The notes under the pieces: generated by a model
The model's database searches: none
Seen by the model: the letters and a program-made list of their open reading frames with translations, nothing else
What the model was told of the DNA's origin: nothing
In this document: positions 23,055 through 34,998 of the stretch, one piece after another
Layout of the letters: each line of letters starts with the position of its first letter
Numbering within the stretch: position 1 is the stretch's first letter
Position numbers and translations under genes: made by a program
Assembly: GCA_003952965.2 (NCBI GenBank)
Contig: CM025849.1
Coordinates: forward strand, 6,421,947 to 6,485,946
Direction of reading: 5' to 3'
DNA: 64,000 nucleotides
Source of the DNA: Morella rubra
Taxonomy: Eukaryota; Streptophyta; Magnoliopsida; Fagales; Myricaceae

Positions 23055-23459
23055 GATCGTTGATATAGTGCGGCCTAGCCTTAAAACTGAGTTACGTGTT
23101 GCCCCCTTTCATTCTCGGTGATCTTACAGCTTCTAAGAGGAGCGGAAAAGTTCAGAATTAAGTTTGTCCGGGGCAAATATTATCTGGAATCCTGGCAACA
23201 TCTTGTTCACAGACTTCTGAGAGACAATCAGCCATATTTAGTTCATAATGTCTCAGGTTAGGGTGTTTTATTAGGCTTGTTTCACAAGGCCTTGATTAAC
23301 CTTCAGAAATTTTGATTGCCAGAATTTTGACGATTTATATGATGGATTGTTTAATAGCATTTATCGAGTTGCAAGGAAGATGCCCAGCCAGAATATGCCT
23401 ATCTTCAGCTCGGATTTTCTGTAATTATTTTTTAAGGATGATCTGTACGTATGCTTCTT

Positions 23460-23650
23460 GTTTTACCCTTTTCGGTGGGAGGAAGACTGCTGAACAGCGT
23501 GCCTCCAAAGAGGATAGCACGACTGTTCACAATCCCAATCTCCCACTTAAGTCACTAGTATGATCTCGAGGGAATCGAACGTGGGATCGTGTGTTTTATT
23601 CACATAGTACCAGGAGCGCTCTAACCATCCGGCTACAGGGAGGGTTGTAT
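23460..23650 (-). mobile_element. tRNA-derived SINE
   Basis: Read on the minus strand, the element begins with a tRNA-like head: CCGGATGGTTAGAGCGCT resembles an A box and CGTTCGATTCC a B box of the RNA polymerase III promoter, about 40 bases apart. An 11-bp direct repeat, GTATGCTTCTT, flanks it at 23449-23459 and 23651-23661. The length (191 bp) fits a SINE. It does not fold as a true tRNA gene. A partial relative (CACAATCCTCCACTTAAGTG) persists at about 55335-55365 upstream of copy C, so this insertion may predate the segmental duplication. Confidence 0.75.
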
Positions 23651-23756
23651 GTATGCTTCTTAAAAATGCAGGAATTCTATCTATTTTGTTTTTCTTTTTT
23701 TTAAATGCAGGTATAAAGCGAAGGAACCTGTGAAGGAATTTTAATTAATTATCAGG

Positions 23757-24470
23757 GTTAATGCCCATTTTAGTCCTTAGGTTTTATGTCCTTTATCAAC
23801 ATAGTCCTTGGGTTTCAAATTTGTTTACATCAGTTCCTAGGTTATTTTCATTTATCGATTTAATCCTTCCATCCAATTTCGTCTCCCTTGTGCACAGTCA
23901 GTTAAAGGTGGGACACATCACTCTCAATAATATTGCGACATGTGTATGATTTTTTTTTAAAAAAAATCAGCTATCCACGTCGGCATTTTTGTAAAAGAAA
24001 GGAAAAAAAACAGCCAACCTTAGCGACGGAAGGAGCCTAGATCTAGGCTCCCCGTCGTTAGGGTGGCTTGCGCCGTGAGGGGTGGCCGCGAGCCAACCCC
24101 GCGGCTCCCCTAATAAGAGGTGGCCAGGAGCCACCCACCCCGGCGACAAGGAACCCAGATCTAGGCTCCCTCGCACGAAGGGGTAGCCTCCCTCCCTTGT
24201 TCGTTTTGTTTTTGTTTTTGTTTTTGTTTTTTTTTTTTTTTTTTTTTTAAGAAAATGCCAATTTTTGTGTTTTTTTCAAAAAAATTAGTACATGTGGCAA
24301 GATTTTATTGGCTGTAACATGTACGCTGTTAACTAACTGTGCATGTAAGGGACGGAAGAATTAAATCGACAAATAACAATAACCTAAGGATTGATGTGAA
24401 CAAATTTAACATTTAAAGACCATATTAAAAAAGGTATAAATTCAGGGACTAAAAGGGTGTACTTTACGTC
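23757..24470. mobile_element. long-TIR non-autonomous element, Mutator-like
   Basis: The two arms are imperfect reverse complements over about 180 bp. The left arm contains TTTAGTCCTTAGGTTTTATG, CCTAGGTTATT and CGATTTAATCCTTCC; the right arm carries AATAACCTAAGGATTGATG and GGAAGAATTAAATCGAC. The middle is GC-rich, with a CCTAGATCTAGG palindrome-like word, poly-T and GTTTTT repeats. There is no transposase frame. The matching place upstream of copy C (55412-55425) runs on without it. The exact ends and target duplication are not resolved. Confidence 0.7.
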
Positions 24471-25004
24471 AAGACAGGCAGTGAACTTATTTAAATTCCC
24501 TTAATTAAATGAGACATACACTTTTTAGTTAAGGACTACGTTTTTTCCACAGGAAGATGTTGCTATTTCGGAAGAGTGTAACTTGTCTGACTAGAAAAAC
24601 ATTTAAAATTTTATAATAAACCACAAAATATTTAATTGGTTGATCCACAAAAGAAGGTACGATAATTTATCGAAAAAAAATTAAAGTGTAAATGCTCGTG
24701 GGTTTTACATATAGTAGCTACTCAAGACTACACGAATCGGTATATTTTTTTTTTCAAAATCATTATACTCTATATCTTTTTTTTGTCTCCCTTTCTTTAA
24801 AATGATATTTTGTGTGGTTCTTTTTTTCCCTTGGAAATGACTTCATTAATTTTTTTTATTTATATTTAAAAAATAGCTTCGTGATAATTTATTGAAGCTG
24901 ATTATGTAATAAATAACAAGATATGCTGCCACTATAACAGGTGTTTGTTTTGCGTGAAAATATTATCAAACTAAAATATTTTTATAATTTTGAATAGATG
25001 GGAG

Positions 25005-26328
25005 TAAGGCTGAAAACCGACCAATCGGTTCGGTTTTGGGCCCAAACCGTGGGCCGAATCGACTGGTTCGGTTTTCATAATTCTCCAACCGACGGCCGAA
25101 CCACCGGTTGGGAGAACCGGCCGGGCCGACCAGGTTCGGGGTTCGGCCCGGTTCGGTCGTTGGGCCCAATAACGGCCCAAAATTAACTTTTTTTAAATTT
25201 AATTTAATGGCCCAAATCATTTTATTTTTTTAAGCCCAAATCTCTCTTTGTTCAGCCCATTCGATGGCCAAAATTTACCCATTTTTTCAAATATTTCACA
25301 CGATTTAACACATTATAATGCAATTTTTATGCTTCTTTGGGTTTTTGTAGCTGTGCATGCGCTTGGGTCCTAAGACTCCTAACAAATAACAATTAACAAC
25401 ATACTTAAAAAAACAAAATAAGAAAAACAAATGGGCTATTTAACATCTAGCCCTAACAAGTATCAACAACCCAAAAAAAATAAAAAGAAAAATTAACAAC
25501 AACAAAAATTAAAATTACAACAACCAAAAATATTAAAATTAGAACAAGTTTCAAATATTCCAACTTCCATTACATTTAATCGTCAACTGGGCGCTTCTCG
25601 GACGGCCCAAGGATCTCCACTGTTGAAAACAAATAGCAAATCAAAGCAAGTTAAGTATACATAAATATAAATTGTGATTAAAATAAATTATAATTGACTA
25701 GATAAATTAAAATACCTGCTTCTTCTTCATATTTCTTTACATTTTCCACTAACTCATAATCAACAATAGACTCAGCAATAGAGTCTTCCCCTATCCAATT
25801 TTGTGCACATATGAGGGCCTCCACTGTTCGAGGAGCCAATGAACTCCGATAAGGGTCTAGAACACGTCCTCCGGTGCTAAAAGCAGACTCAGAAGATACT
25901 GTAGAAATTGGGATAGCCATAACATCCCGAGCCATGTGAGCAAGAATAGGATACTTAGATGCATTGGACTTCCACCACTGTAAAATATTGAATTCCTCAG
26001 TTCTTATCTCACGACCATCAGTCAAATACTGTTCCACCTCTGATTTGCCATCACCCGTAGATGTAGACTCTTCAAGCCTTTCAAGGATGCGAGCCAACTT
26101 CAATTGGCGAGTTTGATTACCCTCCCCAACCTTATGCGTAGGACGAGAAGCTTGAGGTGTTGCTTCAACAGTAGCAAACTTATCAGCATACTCTGCACTA
26201 AAAAATACCCAGAACCGTGGACCGAACCGAACAAGACGATTCTGCTGGCCCAAAACTGGCCGGGCCTTTCGGTTTCGGGACGGTTTAGGCCGGCCCAGTC
26301 GGCTCCTGCCCAAATTTGTTCAGCCTTA
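25005..26328 (-). mobile_element. hAT transposon, internally deleted (1324 bp)
   Basis: A perfect 8-bp target duplication, GATGGGAG, flanks the element at 24997-25004 and 26329-26336. Termini are inverted repeats: TAAGGCTGAAAACCG on the left and TAAGGCTGAACAAA read inward from the right. Both subterminal regions are rich in CGGTT/CCGG words. Only the C-terminal part of a transposase remains on the minus strand (see next entry), so the element depended on a full-length relative. In copy B the matching host sequence near 48979 is continuous, giving an empty-site control. Confidence 0.92.
25576..26214 (-). pseudogene. hAT transposase C-terminal dimerisation domain (remnant)
   Basis: The minus-strand frame within 25714-26214 carries the hAT family signature of RICESLEEPER-type transposases: LQWWKSNASKYPILAHMARD, then AIPISTVSSESAFSTGGRVL and then RTVEALICAQNWIG. 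It ends with a splice donor (GCAG/GTATTT). An acceptor at about 25623 adds a last exon in frame to a TAA at 25576-25578. The BED zinc finger and the DDE catalytic core are missing, so no transposase activity is expected. The start of the remnant is not defined. Confidence 0.85.
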
Positions 26329-26929
26329 GATGGGAGGGCAATAGAATTTAGGTAAGCGGAAAATCTGACTAGGGTCCACAAAAAATGGCATATGCATCAC
26401 TGCATCTTTAGAAAAGGTAAAGTCATTTTCTCTCTCTTTTTTGCACACAATAGTTTACTATGAAAGAAACTCGAAAATAGTAAGATAAATATCAAATTAA
26501 ATCAATTAATTATAACCAAATACCTTTTTTTTTCAAACCTTTTTTAAGACATCAGCCAAACACTTAAATTTATTAATTTTCTTAAAAATATTTTATACCT
26601 GAAAATATTATAATTTTCTTAAAAATATGTTATAGCTGAAAATATTCTTTCATTTTCATTTTTTCTTATGTTAGGTTAAAGCAGCCATGCCCACTGTTCC
26701 ATTCTCATGCATTTTTTTCTCTTCATATAAAGTGGTTTAAATATTACTGCTCTTATCATTGTTATCATAAACCAATTTTAAATTGTCCGACCTTTTGAAT
26801 TTAAATTCCATGTTATTTCTAAAAAAAATTCTATCCGAATTTACAATGTTGATCTGTCCAAAATTTTAAATTTTGCCCCATCTTTTAGATTAAAATCTCA
26901 TGCTATTTTGTAATAAAAGTCTTTTTTTT

Positions 26930-27281
26930 GGCTAAATATACTTTGTCTCCCTTATCTTTGGGGGTATTTACACATTGCACCTCGATGTATTATTTTTGAA
27001 ACATTAGACCCATAAAGTTTCATAATTTTTTGATTTGGACCTCGTACCGTAATTAGGCGTCAATTTAGACAGATTTCGTCAAAATATTTACACATTGCAC
27101 TCCAATGATAGTCACATGAGAGGCATGTTTGACAGAATCTTTTTAAATTGACGCCCAATTACAGTATAGGGTCCAAATGGAAAAAATGTGTAACTTTATG
27201 GGTCCAATGTCTCAAAAATAATACATCGGAGTGCAATGTGTAAATACTCCCAAAAATAAGGGGGCAAAGTGTATTTAATCC
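26930..27281. mobile_element. fold-back MITE (352 bp)
   Basis: The arms are reverse complements for nearly their whole length. The left end reads GGCTAAATATACTTTGTCTC and the right end, read inward, GGATTAAATACACTTTGCCC; both then run GTATTTACACATTGCAC and GATGTATTATTTTTGA. It sits in a T-rich tract, and poly-T on both sides is a probable target duplication (about 8-9 bp). The matching place in copy B (about 49492-49505) is empty. There is no coding capacity. Confidence 0.8.
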
Positions 27282-27546
27282 TTTTTTTTTTTTTGTTAAT
27301 AGAGATGGGACAACTAGCTTAGCAACCCTCCATGAGCTGCGACCATATGAGCACTCTCGCTGCAAATGTCCAGTTTGGGCCATAGCTACTGCCTACTGGA
27401 TGAGCTCGTCACCACAACACCAGTAAGATCACTAGCCAGTCTCAATCTATCTATTATATTAAAGGCTAGGTTTTATTTTCGTAATCGATTTCAACTTTTA
27501 TCTTGACTCGAACTCATAACATTAAAGCTAGTGAATTAATGGGTGG

Positions 27547-28291
27547 TGATGGGAATAGATTATTTTCAGCCCAATAAGAAAGAAAGCAGGCCCAGGGCTA
27601 GATAAAAAAGGGTGGAGGTCCATCTTAATATAAACAAAATCTTATCAATCGCGGATCACTAGTAAGAAAAGACTAACAACCCTCTCAAATAAAGGTTACG
27701 TCGAGCATGAAAAGGTGATGCCTAAAGGGGGCTAATCATTTAATTTCCTAATAAAAATGATTCTAGAAATAATAAGATAGAACCATTAAATGGGAAAACA
27801 AGGACCGTTTTCCTAAAGGACCAATGGGAAGGAGGGGAGAAAAAGTGGACCCCGCTTAATAAATGAAAGGTAGAAGATATATTGACAAGGGGAGATGATA
27901 CCCAAGAGAGAGAAGAAGAAACAAGGATAAAGACATCAGGCCATAGCCCATCAAGGATAGGCCTAGAGGGTAAAAGAATAAGGATATAAGAGAAAAAGAG
28001 GACAAAACAAGACAGTGAGCAGATCCACAAAAACAACTCATTCTTTTACTCTCTCTCTCATAATCAAACCAATAAACAAAAGATATAGAAAAAATGGTGC
28101 AATTGACTATGGCATCGGAGAATCCCTTACGGAGAGGATCCCGAGTCCTAGCTTGTTTTCTTTGCTTGTAGGAGGAAGGAAGGAGAGCTCAAGCCTTTCA
28201 ACCCATCTCAAGCACTGGACTTCAGGCCCAGCTCCCTCGGATTTTCAACCCAATGGATACTGTGATAGACCGATTAAAAATAACTCCATTA
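27547..28291 (+). repeat. 5' LTR of the Ty3/Gypsy element
   Basis: It begins TGATGGGAATAGATT and ends just before the primer-binding-site-like sequence. It matches 34999-35614 over nearly its whole length, and its last ~90 bp match 37205-37297, beyond the insertion that splits the 3' LTR. Confidence 0.88.
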
Positions 28292-28386
28292 GTTGGCGTC
28301 GTCTGTGGGAAACTTTAATTGGTTACCCCACCTTATTCATTGTAAAAAGAAAGTTTCCTAAAGTTCTTCTGGTCAGTATACATTAG

Positions 28387-28617
28387 GGTGGTGTTTGTTT
28401 GTCAAAATATTGGTACCTCAAAATTTCAGTCCTGATTAAAAAAAACTACAAAATAATTTCTCTCTTCTTATCAATAATTCTTTTTTATTATAATATTCAT
28501 TCAAATTTTCTCTCTCTTCACTTTTTCACCAATTCACATAAATTATCTTCACTTTTTCACCAACCTCAATACCCAAATATTTCTATCACCCCAAGATTTC
28601 CACAAACAAACACTACC
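28387..28617. mobile_element. Tourist-like MITE nested in the LTR element leader (231 bp)
   Basis: Terminal inverted repeats are GGTGGTGTTTGTTTGT and, read inward from the right, GGTAGTGTTTGTTTGT. TAG flanks both sides (28384-28386 and 28618-28620), a 3-bp target duplication as in PIF/Harbinger MITEs. It lies just downstream of the primer-binding site and is therefore younger than the LTR element. It is the best-bounded member of family 1. Confidence 0.8.
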
Positions 28618-29269
28618 TAGGGTGGATGGCTACGGAGGGCTCCCCTCATGGTAAAGCAGTTGTGGTAGCCCCGGATTCACCTCCTTAATAGGTCAATAGT
28701 ACACAAAGTGAGACTGCCACACCGGGAATGGCCCAAGTCCTGCCTATCCCTGTGGAAAACCCCTTTCCGAGGAGCTTTCCCAGTCAAATTTCACGAGCCA
28801 CCCTACAGGTCACACCACGAATGGCCCAGGTCCCACCTACCCCAATGAAGAACCCCCTATTGGGAGCTTTCCCAGTCAGATTCAACGAAACTCCTCCAGG
28901 GTGAGCCTTTTTGGGGTATTGGGTTCACCCCCCAGAAAGTATGGATTCCGAACCTTTAGGAACTGTCCGAGTGGCTAGTGAGCGCTTGGGTGACTTGGAA
29001 AATAATTTTGGTTACATTTAAAGATGTGTCGGCATTCAAAGTGAAAAGGTTGTCTCGTCAATTAGAAGATAGCCTTCACACCTGACGATCAGAGCAACAG
29101 TCCTCACAAACTACCCCTGATAGGAAGGATCTACCCATAGGTTTTGCTAGCTTGGAGGGACGGTAGCCCAGGGAAGCGATTCAGGTTAATGAGGAGTATC
29201 AAGAGGGAAGACTCCAAGAAATGGAGCAAGCATTGGAGGTCATGTAAGGCGAAGTAAAGGAAAACATTT

Positions 29270-30260
29270 CTTTACCCTACACAGTCTCTTCCAGCAAACC
29301 GACTCTCCTTTTGTTCACCAAATCATAGAGTACTTGGCCCACCGAAATATCGGGCTCCACCTATAAAAACTTTTGATGGGTCAGGGGATCTCACAGATCA
29401 CTTGAAAATCTTCAAAGGGCATATGGCCTATCAGGGGGTGGAAATGCTCTCATGTGTCGAGATTTTCCCCTCACACTTAGGAAATCTGCCCAAAAGTGAT
29501 TTGGGCAACTTTTCCCTAATAGCATTCATAATTTTAAGGAGTTTAGCACGGCTTTTGTCAGCCACTTCTTAACTAGTCACTTAACTAGAAAGCCTCATAC
29601 CCACCTCCTGAGCATATGCTAGAATCAAAGTGAGTGCCTCTGTAATTTTCTGGCATGATTTAATAAGGAAATCCTTGATCTCAACAGCACTGATGACAAC
29701 TCAAAGATTATGGCCATGATAAATATTTTAGCTATGGAAAGTGATTTCTTTCACCACCTAGCACGGAATGGTCCTGTAAAGTATGCCAACTTGATGGCAG
29801 AAGCCCAAAAGTTTATAGGAGCTGAAGAAATTTATAAAGCCTGAGAGGCAGCCTAAGGAGGGAGGTCGGAAATAAAGGGAAGAGAGCAAATTCAGACACC
29901 ATAGGTCGATAGAAAGGAAAGATCTGTGCGCCCGCGAATGGAATGCCAAGCACCTCCATCTATGCCCGCGCTACTTCCAAAATCAGTAAGGGGGAACAAA
30001 CATATACTCCCTTAAATGTATCGCTTCAGGAATATTGATGTAAATTACAAATGAGCCTGGTCTAAGGTGGCCAGGCAAGAAAAAGGCAGCCCTGGAAGGA
30101 GATCTCATGACAAATACTTCGACTTCCATCAAGACCATGGGCATACTATGGAGGCGTGTTACTAGCTTAGGCAACAAATTGAACCTCTACTAAGCTAGGG
30201 CAAAATGAGGCAGTTCATCTTGAATAATAAGATTTTTCAGCCCCAGCGTCTGCAGTAAGG
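29270..30260 (+). mobile_element. gag-like region of the Ty3/Gypsy element (fossil)
   Basis: Short stretches resemble the plant Gypsy gag domain, for example PIKTFDGSGDLTDHLKIF near 29360, a conserved start of the retrotransposon gag domain. The region is broken and no whole gag protein can be read. Positions are approximate. Confidence 0.65.
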
Positions 30261-30509
30261 GGGAAATGGTGTACCCCCTCCCCTAGGGACAGGACCGAAT
30301 TCGCCTCTTCCCTCGCTACAAGGAGAGGTTCACACTATTCACACAATAACCAAATGTCTGTCGGGGAGCAGTCCCAATTCAGGTGGAAGAAAGGCTTACA
30401 CCAAAGAAGCTCACAAGCACCATATATATTTAACTGAAGCCCCACTGGGTAAAAAGCTTTAGATCCTTCCATCCTTGATAGCTTTTATTGATAAAATGCA
30501 GAAGGGGTC

Positions 30510-30914
30510 ATGTATCCTCACACTGATGCCTTGGTAGTTTCATTACAAATTTTCAACTTCACCACGCCCCATGTACTGATAGACAATGGCAGTTCTACTG
30601 ATATGTTGTACTCATCTACCTATAAAAAGCTGGGAGTTGATGAAGTTCAGTTGAAAACAGGGTCCAGTCCATTGGTAGGATTCATTGGGGAAACTATTAT
30701 CCTCATTGGATATGTTCTCTTACTAGTGATCTTGGACACCCATCCTATAATGTTGAATATTACGGTGAACTTTTTGGTGATTGACCCCTTGAAAGAAGCT
30801 CCGGCTTACAATGCTATTATTGGACAGACCACCCTCTATGCGATACAGGTTATTACTTTTATCTATTATCTTAAGATGAAATTTCCTACTCCATTTGGTG
30901 TAGGGGAAGTTTGA
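30510..30914 (+). mobile_element. aspartic-protease-like region of the Ty3/Gypsy element (fossil)
   Basis: A 134-codon open stretch resembles the retropepsin-like domain of Tat/Ogre-lineage Gypsy elements. It has an ALVVSLQI start, VLIDNGSSTDMLY around the expected active-site Asp, and PAYNAIIGQTTL near the end. It is a remnant of the broken polyprotein region. No reverse transcriptase, RNase H or integrase follows it. Confidence 0.8.
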
Positions 30915-31187
30915 GGAGATAAAAAGCAGGTCCGGAGCTGTTATAATGTCATGCTAAAGGGCACATGAAGGGACACCTATTAAATAAGAGGTATATATTC
31001 ATTTTTGTTAAAATCCTCTGTGAGGTTGTTTGTAACAAAGAAATAGAACATGTATTTGTGAGAAACACTGTTGTATGCGATCTAACACCCCGTACCCATA
31101 TATTTATGAATGGTAATTTGATGCCTTCTAGCTTAGATATTTATTATGAAAGATGGTTATCTGGCCCTCATGCCTAAAAACTAAAAT

Positions 31188-31616
31188 AGTAGGAGCCCTT
31201 GTGCCTTGGATTTATATATTGGTAGGAGCCCTTGTGCCCTAAATTTGTATTTTGGCAGGAGCTCTTGTGCCATGGATTTATGTGTTGGCAGGAGCCCTCG
31301 TGCCTTGGATTTAAAAAATGGCAGGAGCCTTCTTGTCCTAGATTTATGAGATGGTAGGAGCCCTTGGGCCATAGATTTATATCTTGGTAGAAGCAGTCGT
31401 GTCCTGAATTTATGAAATGACAGGAGCCCTTGTGCCTTAGATTTATGAGATGACAGGAGCCCTCGAGCCCTGAGTTTATATGTTGGCAAGAGCCCTAGTA
31501 TCCTGAATTTATATGTTGGCAGGAGCCCCTGGGCCCTGAATTTATGTGTTGACAAGAGCCTTCGGACCCTAGATTTATGAGATGACAAGAGCTCACGGGC
31601 TCTCGACGTGCAAAAA
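31188..31616. repeat. 33-bp tandem array, about 13 units, within the LTR element
   Basis: Thirteen or so head-to-tail 33-bp units share the pattern GGCAGGAGCCCTTGTGCC followed by a TTTAT word. Spacing is exact although units differ at several bases each. Because 33 is a multiple of three, the minus strand stays open through the array (31181-31657) as an 11-residue repeat with a GLLPTYKFR-like core. No evidence says it is translated. Confidence 0.9.
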
Positions 31617-32210
31617 CAATGGTGCCCTTGAGCTCTAATCATGTTAGGGGAAACCAAGAACGTCCCCTAAACATATAACAAACATTTAAGAACATTTTTC
31701 TGGTCCAGGGTTGGACACAACACTTACGCCCTATAAAAAGACATGACCTAACATTTTGTACCCAGAAAAATACAAATATCCAAAGCCCTTTTGTCCTTGA
31801 AAGAAAAAGAAGCAAGGGCCTCCGAGTTTTGAATTGCATATAGGTTGGTGTTTTCAAAACCTAGATCTTGAATAAGCAGGTGCTCCCAAAGCCCTGAATT
31901 TATGAGATGACAGGAGCCCACAGGCCCTGGATGTACGAAAGCAACGGTGGCTCCGAGCTCACATCATGTTAGGGGAAACCAAGAACGTCCCCTAAACGTA
32001 TAACAAATAGTTCAGAACAATTTTCTAGTCCAGGGTTGGACAAAACACTTGCGCCGTACAAAAATACATGACCTAGCGTTTTGTACCCTAAAAAATACAA
32101 CTATCCAAAGCCCTTTTGTCCTAAAAAGAAAAAGGAGCAAGGGCCTCCTCTTCTGAATTGCATATAGGCTAGTGTTTTCAAAACCTAGATCCTATATAGG
32201 CAGGTGCCCC
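31560..32210. repeat. 325-bp tandem duplication within the LTR element
   Basis: Two units in tandem share GTTAGGGGAAACCAAGAACG (about 31644 and 31969, 325 bp apart), CCAAAGCCCTTTTGTCCT and GTTTTCAAAACCTAGATC. Each unit begins with a remnant of the 33-bp repeat. The duplication lies between the protease-like region and the antisense region. Confidence 0.85.
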
Positions 32211-32299
32211 TGGATTATATACAGGCAAAAAAAATACTACAAAGTATCCTAGCAATAAAAGAATATCAAAGTGTAAAGACGAGGCAATGAACCCCTCAA

Positions 32300-34721
32300 A
32301 CATTATTTCAGGAAGGGGGCAACAAAAGGTCCCTCAAAGTCGCCAAAGGTCCTTTAGGACCAAGTACCTCGGGTGGGAAAGAAGGACTCAGTACAGGGTC
32401 AGGAGCATTCTCTCCTACACCCTCTTGGTCCACTCTTAATGATCCCATGTCCTTCTCAATGATCTCCAAAGAAGGAAAAGCCTCTTATTTAACCAAAGCA
32501 TCCGTAGGGTTGGAAAGGGGAAGGGATGTTTGGAGAGCTAGGGTTCCAGGTTATGAAGCAAGTTGTTTGAAAGTGGCATATAATTACTTCGCTGAAATCT
32601 CATAATAGTCCAAATCGGGGTACTGAGTAGACAAGGCAGTCTTAAAGGAATTAAAACCATCGATGAAACTTTGGTTCCAACAATCAGATGAATTTCTATC
32701 TTCAACTGAAGCTGGTGCCTCACCTCGGTCACTGCATTTATCAAGTGTTTAACTTGATCCTCTTGGAGTACAACCTAATCCTATAGTCGCTTCACCTCAC
32801 CTTCTAGGATGTTGATATGCTCTTCCCTTAAACCTAAAGATTCTTGCAATTTGCGACCCTCTTCCTCGAGCCTAGTTATAAAGCCTTCCAAGTTGGATAC
32901 TTACATGAAGCACTGACTTTATGCCCTCCACTTGGATGAATTATGCTTGTAGGGTATCTATAGTCATTTGGGCCTGAATGGACAGGGCATCCTTCTTATG
33001 TGTGAGCTGGGTAGCTAAGACTTCTTTTTCTTGTTTGAGCCGCACCTGGAAAGCTTGAAATTCTCTGATCAAGTCACAGTGAGCCTGGAGTGCCTTATTA
33101 TCCTGAGACTCTATCGCAAAGATCTGTAATGTGTTTCTTAAAAGAAGATCATCCAGTCTCTGACACTTCTCTTTATATTTCTTGGCCTCATCCGCCTGGT
33201 GTGCACAACAGGTTGTCTAAACCTATAGGTCTTACTTCAATTGCTATATCTTTTTTGACAATTCCCTGACCCCTTTGGCATGTTAAATTTTGCTCAGCTT
33301 ATGAGCTTGTTTTGGGCGAGGAGCATCCTTAGGCTCGGAAGGCACTATAATGTCTTCATCTTCCTCTGAGAGTTGCTATATTGGTTCCACTAGCTGCCTA
33401 TTTTCTTTTGAGGCAGAAGCGAGTTGCTATAACAAAGGTTCAACATCTATCCTACCATGTTTAAGTTCTTAAATGGTAGATTTAAGTCTTTCCATCTCTT
33501 TTTCGAGTTGTTCCTTCTTTTGTTACTCATCTGTCAGAGTTAATTAGAACTTAGTCAACCCCAGTTCTTTGTCACAAAAAGCATCAAAGGTTTGATGTAG
33601 GGCCACAGCATTCTGTAAAGGGAATATAGAAGGACTAAGGATCAAATAAGAAAGAACACAAGTGGGATTACGAGAAAAAATGAGTATGATGTGAATAATA
33701 AAATCCTAACCTTTATGAGCAGATGAGTGGCATAGGAATAATACTTTTAGGATAAGGTGGACGCGGCAAAAGCTCAGCGGGACAAATTCTCTCAAGCGAG
33801 CTATGGAGTTTGAAAACTAGGCTGCCAGCCAATCAGAGACATCTTCACCTTGAGGAATAACGGGAGCAGACCCAGTAAAGTTGTTCTAATGTAGGTGGTT
33901 CCTTAAGCGAGCCCCATGATATTTAGGCTTAGCGATTCAGGTGAGCTAAGGACTTGAACCCTGCCACCTTTCTGGACCTTTAAAATAATAATACTTGAAC
34001 CTTACGCGGGTACATGAGGAGAGGACGTTCATCTTTTCTTCGAGGGGGGCTTGTTGGGAGGATATTCGAGATTATTTCATTTCGACTGGGAAGAAAACTC
34101 TTGTAAATCCTTTGTTCAAGTTTGAAGGCTATCCCCACTGGAAACAGCCTTGGGTTCCTTAAGAGAGGAGATTCTAAAGTCACGCTGCAAATTTTTCTCA
34201 GTCCCAAAGGTTATAGAGATCGAAAAAGGTGTGGATTTTTTCCTTCCACCTTTTGTTACTGGAGGGATGGCTGAAAAAAAAGAATTTGGACCCCTGATTG
34301 ACAAAAGACCATAACCCATTGTCATTTTCCAATCCTCGAAATCGGTAAAAGTGTAGGAATTCTTGAGGGAATAAGGCAGGGCCATTGGGAAATTTTCCTC
34401 TCCAAAGGCAGATAAACTTTAAGAGAAAGCGCCAGCAGTTGGGAGCCAACTGACAATGGGCTATTAACAAAAACTTCAAAATCTTTTTCACCTCTTTGGG
34501 GAAAGGAAATCGAAAACCGGATGCAAGAACTTCCAGGTAGAAGGCAAACACATTTTTTTGGGCAATAACACCGATTCATTTTTCTCATGGGCACGCATTC
34601 TAATCGATTTGGGCACCGAATACATTCTACAATATTTAGCCAAATTTACATTCATCATCTTAGAGGGGATTCGAAACAGGGTAGAATCCTTTAAAGGTTG
34701 AAAAAAAGAACGAAGAGCCAT
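32300..34721 (-). mobile_element. antisense gypsy-type transposon-associated region (fossil)
   Basis: On the minus strand near 34380-34550, words such as LEVLASGFRFPFPKEVKKIL and AHCQLAPNCWRFLLKF resemble the plant domain annotated as 'putative gypsy type transposon' (Pfam PF04195). That domain is known as an antisense frame near the 3' LTR of Tat-lineage elements such as Grande. Further along the same strand (about 33500-32400) charged, coiled-coil-like stretches occur. The region is broken. The name is from memory of the family pattern. Confidence 0.6.
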
Positions 34722-34998
34722 TAAGTAACGAAGAAGAAATGAAGAAAACTTTTCGGAAAAAAGAACAACATTTCCAAAACAAGAAAGAGAGGGGTGTCAT
34801 AGCAACCGAGAAGAAACCGCAAACAATAAGTGTAATGATTCTGGGTCTCTGGCAGAAAGAAGGAATGAAAAGACACTTGAAAAATAATGATTATATATAT
34901 ATATATAAGGGGGGTGATTAAAATCCTTGAAGACTGCGGATGGGCCCTTAAGCATTTCCATGTCTACCGAAATCGCGTCCATAGAAATGAGAGGCTAT

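Noticed and set aside
23546-23645. A tRNA gene on the minus strand
   Set aside because: A- and B-box words are present, but the stretch does not form acceptor and anticodon stems, and 11-bp direct repeats flank a larger unit. A SINE explains it better.
24966-25220. Overlapping frames on both strands rich in Gly, Pro and Arg
   Set aside because: They come from the CGGTT/CCGG-rich subterminal region of the hAT element.
31188-31616. A CRISPR-like array
   Set aside because: Units are contiguous with no unique spacers, lie inside an LTR element of a plant, and are ordinary tandem repeats.
34739-34921. A small Lys-rich frame before the 3' LTR
   Set aside because: It is low complexity, lies inside the fossil LTR element and has no domain.
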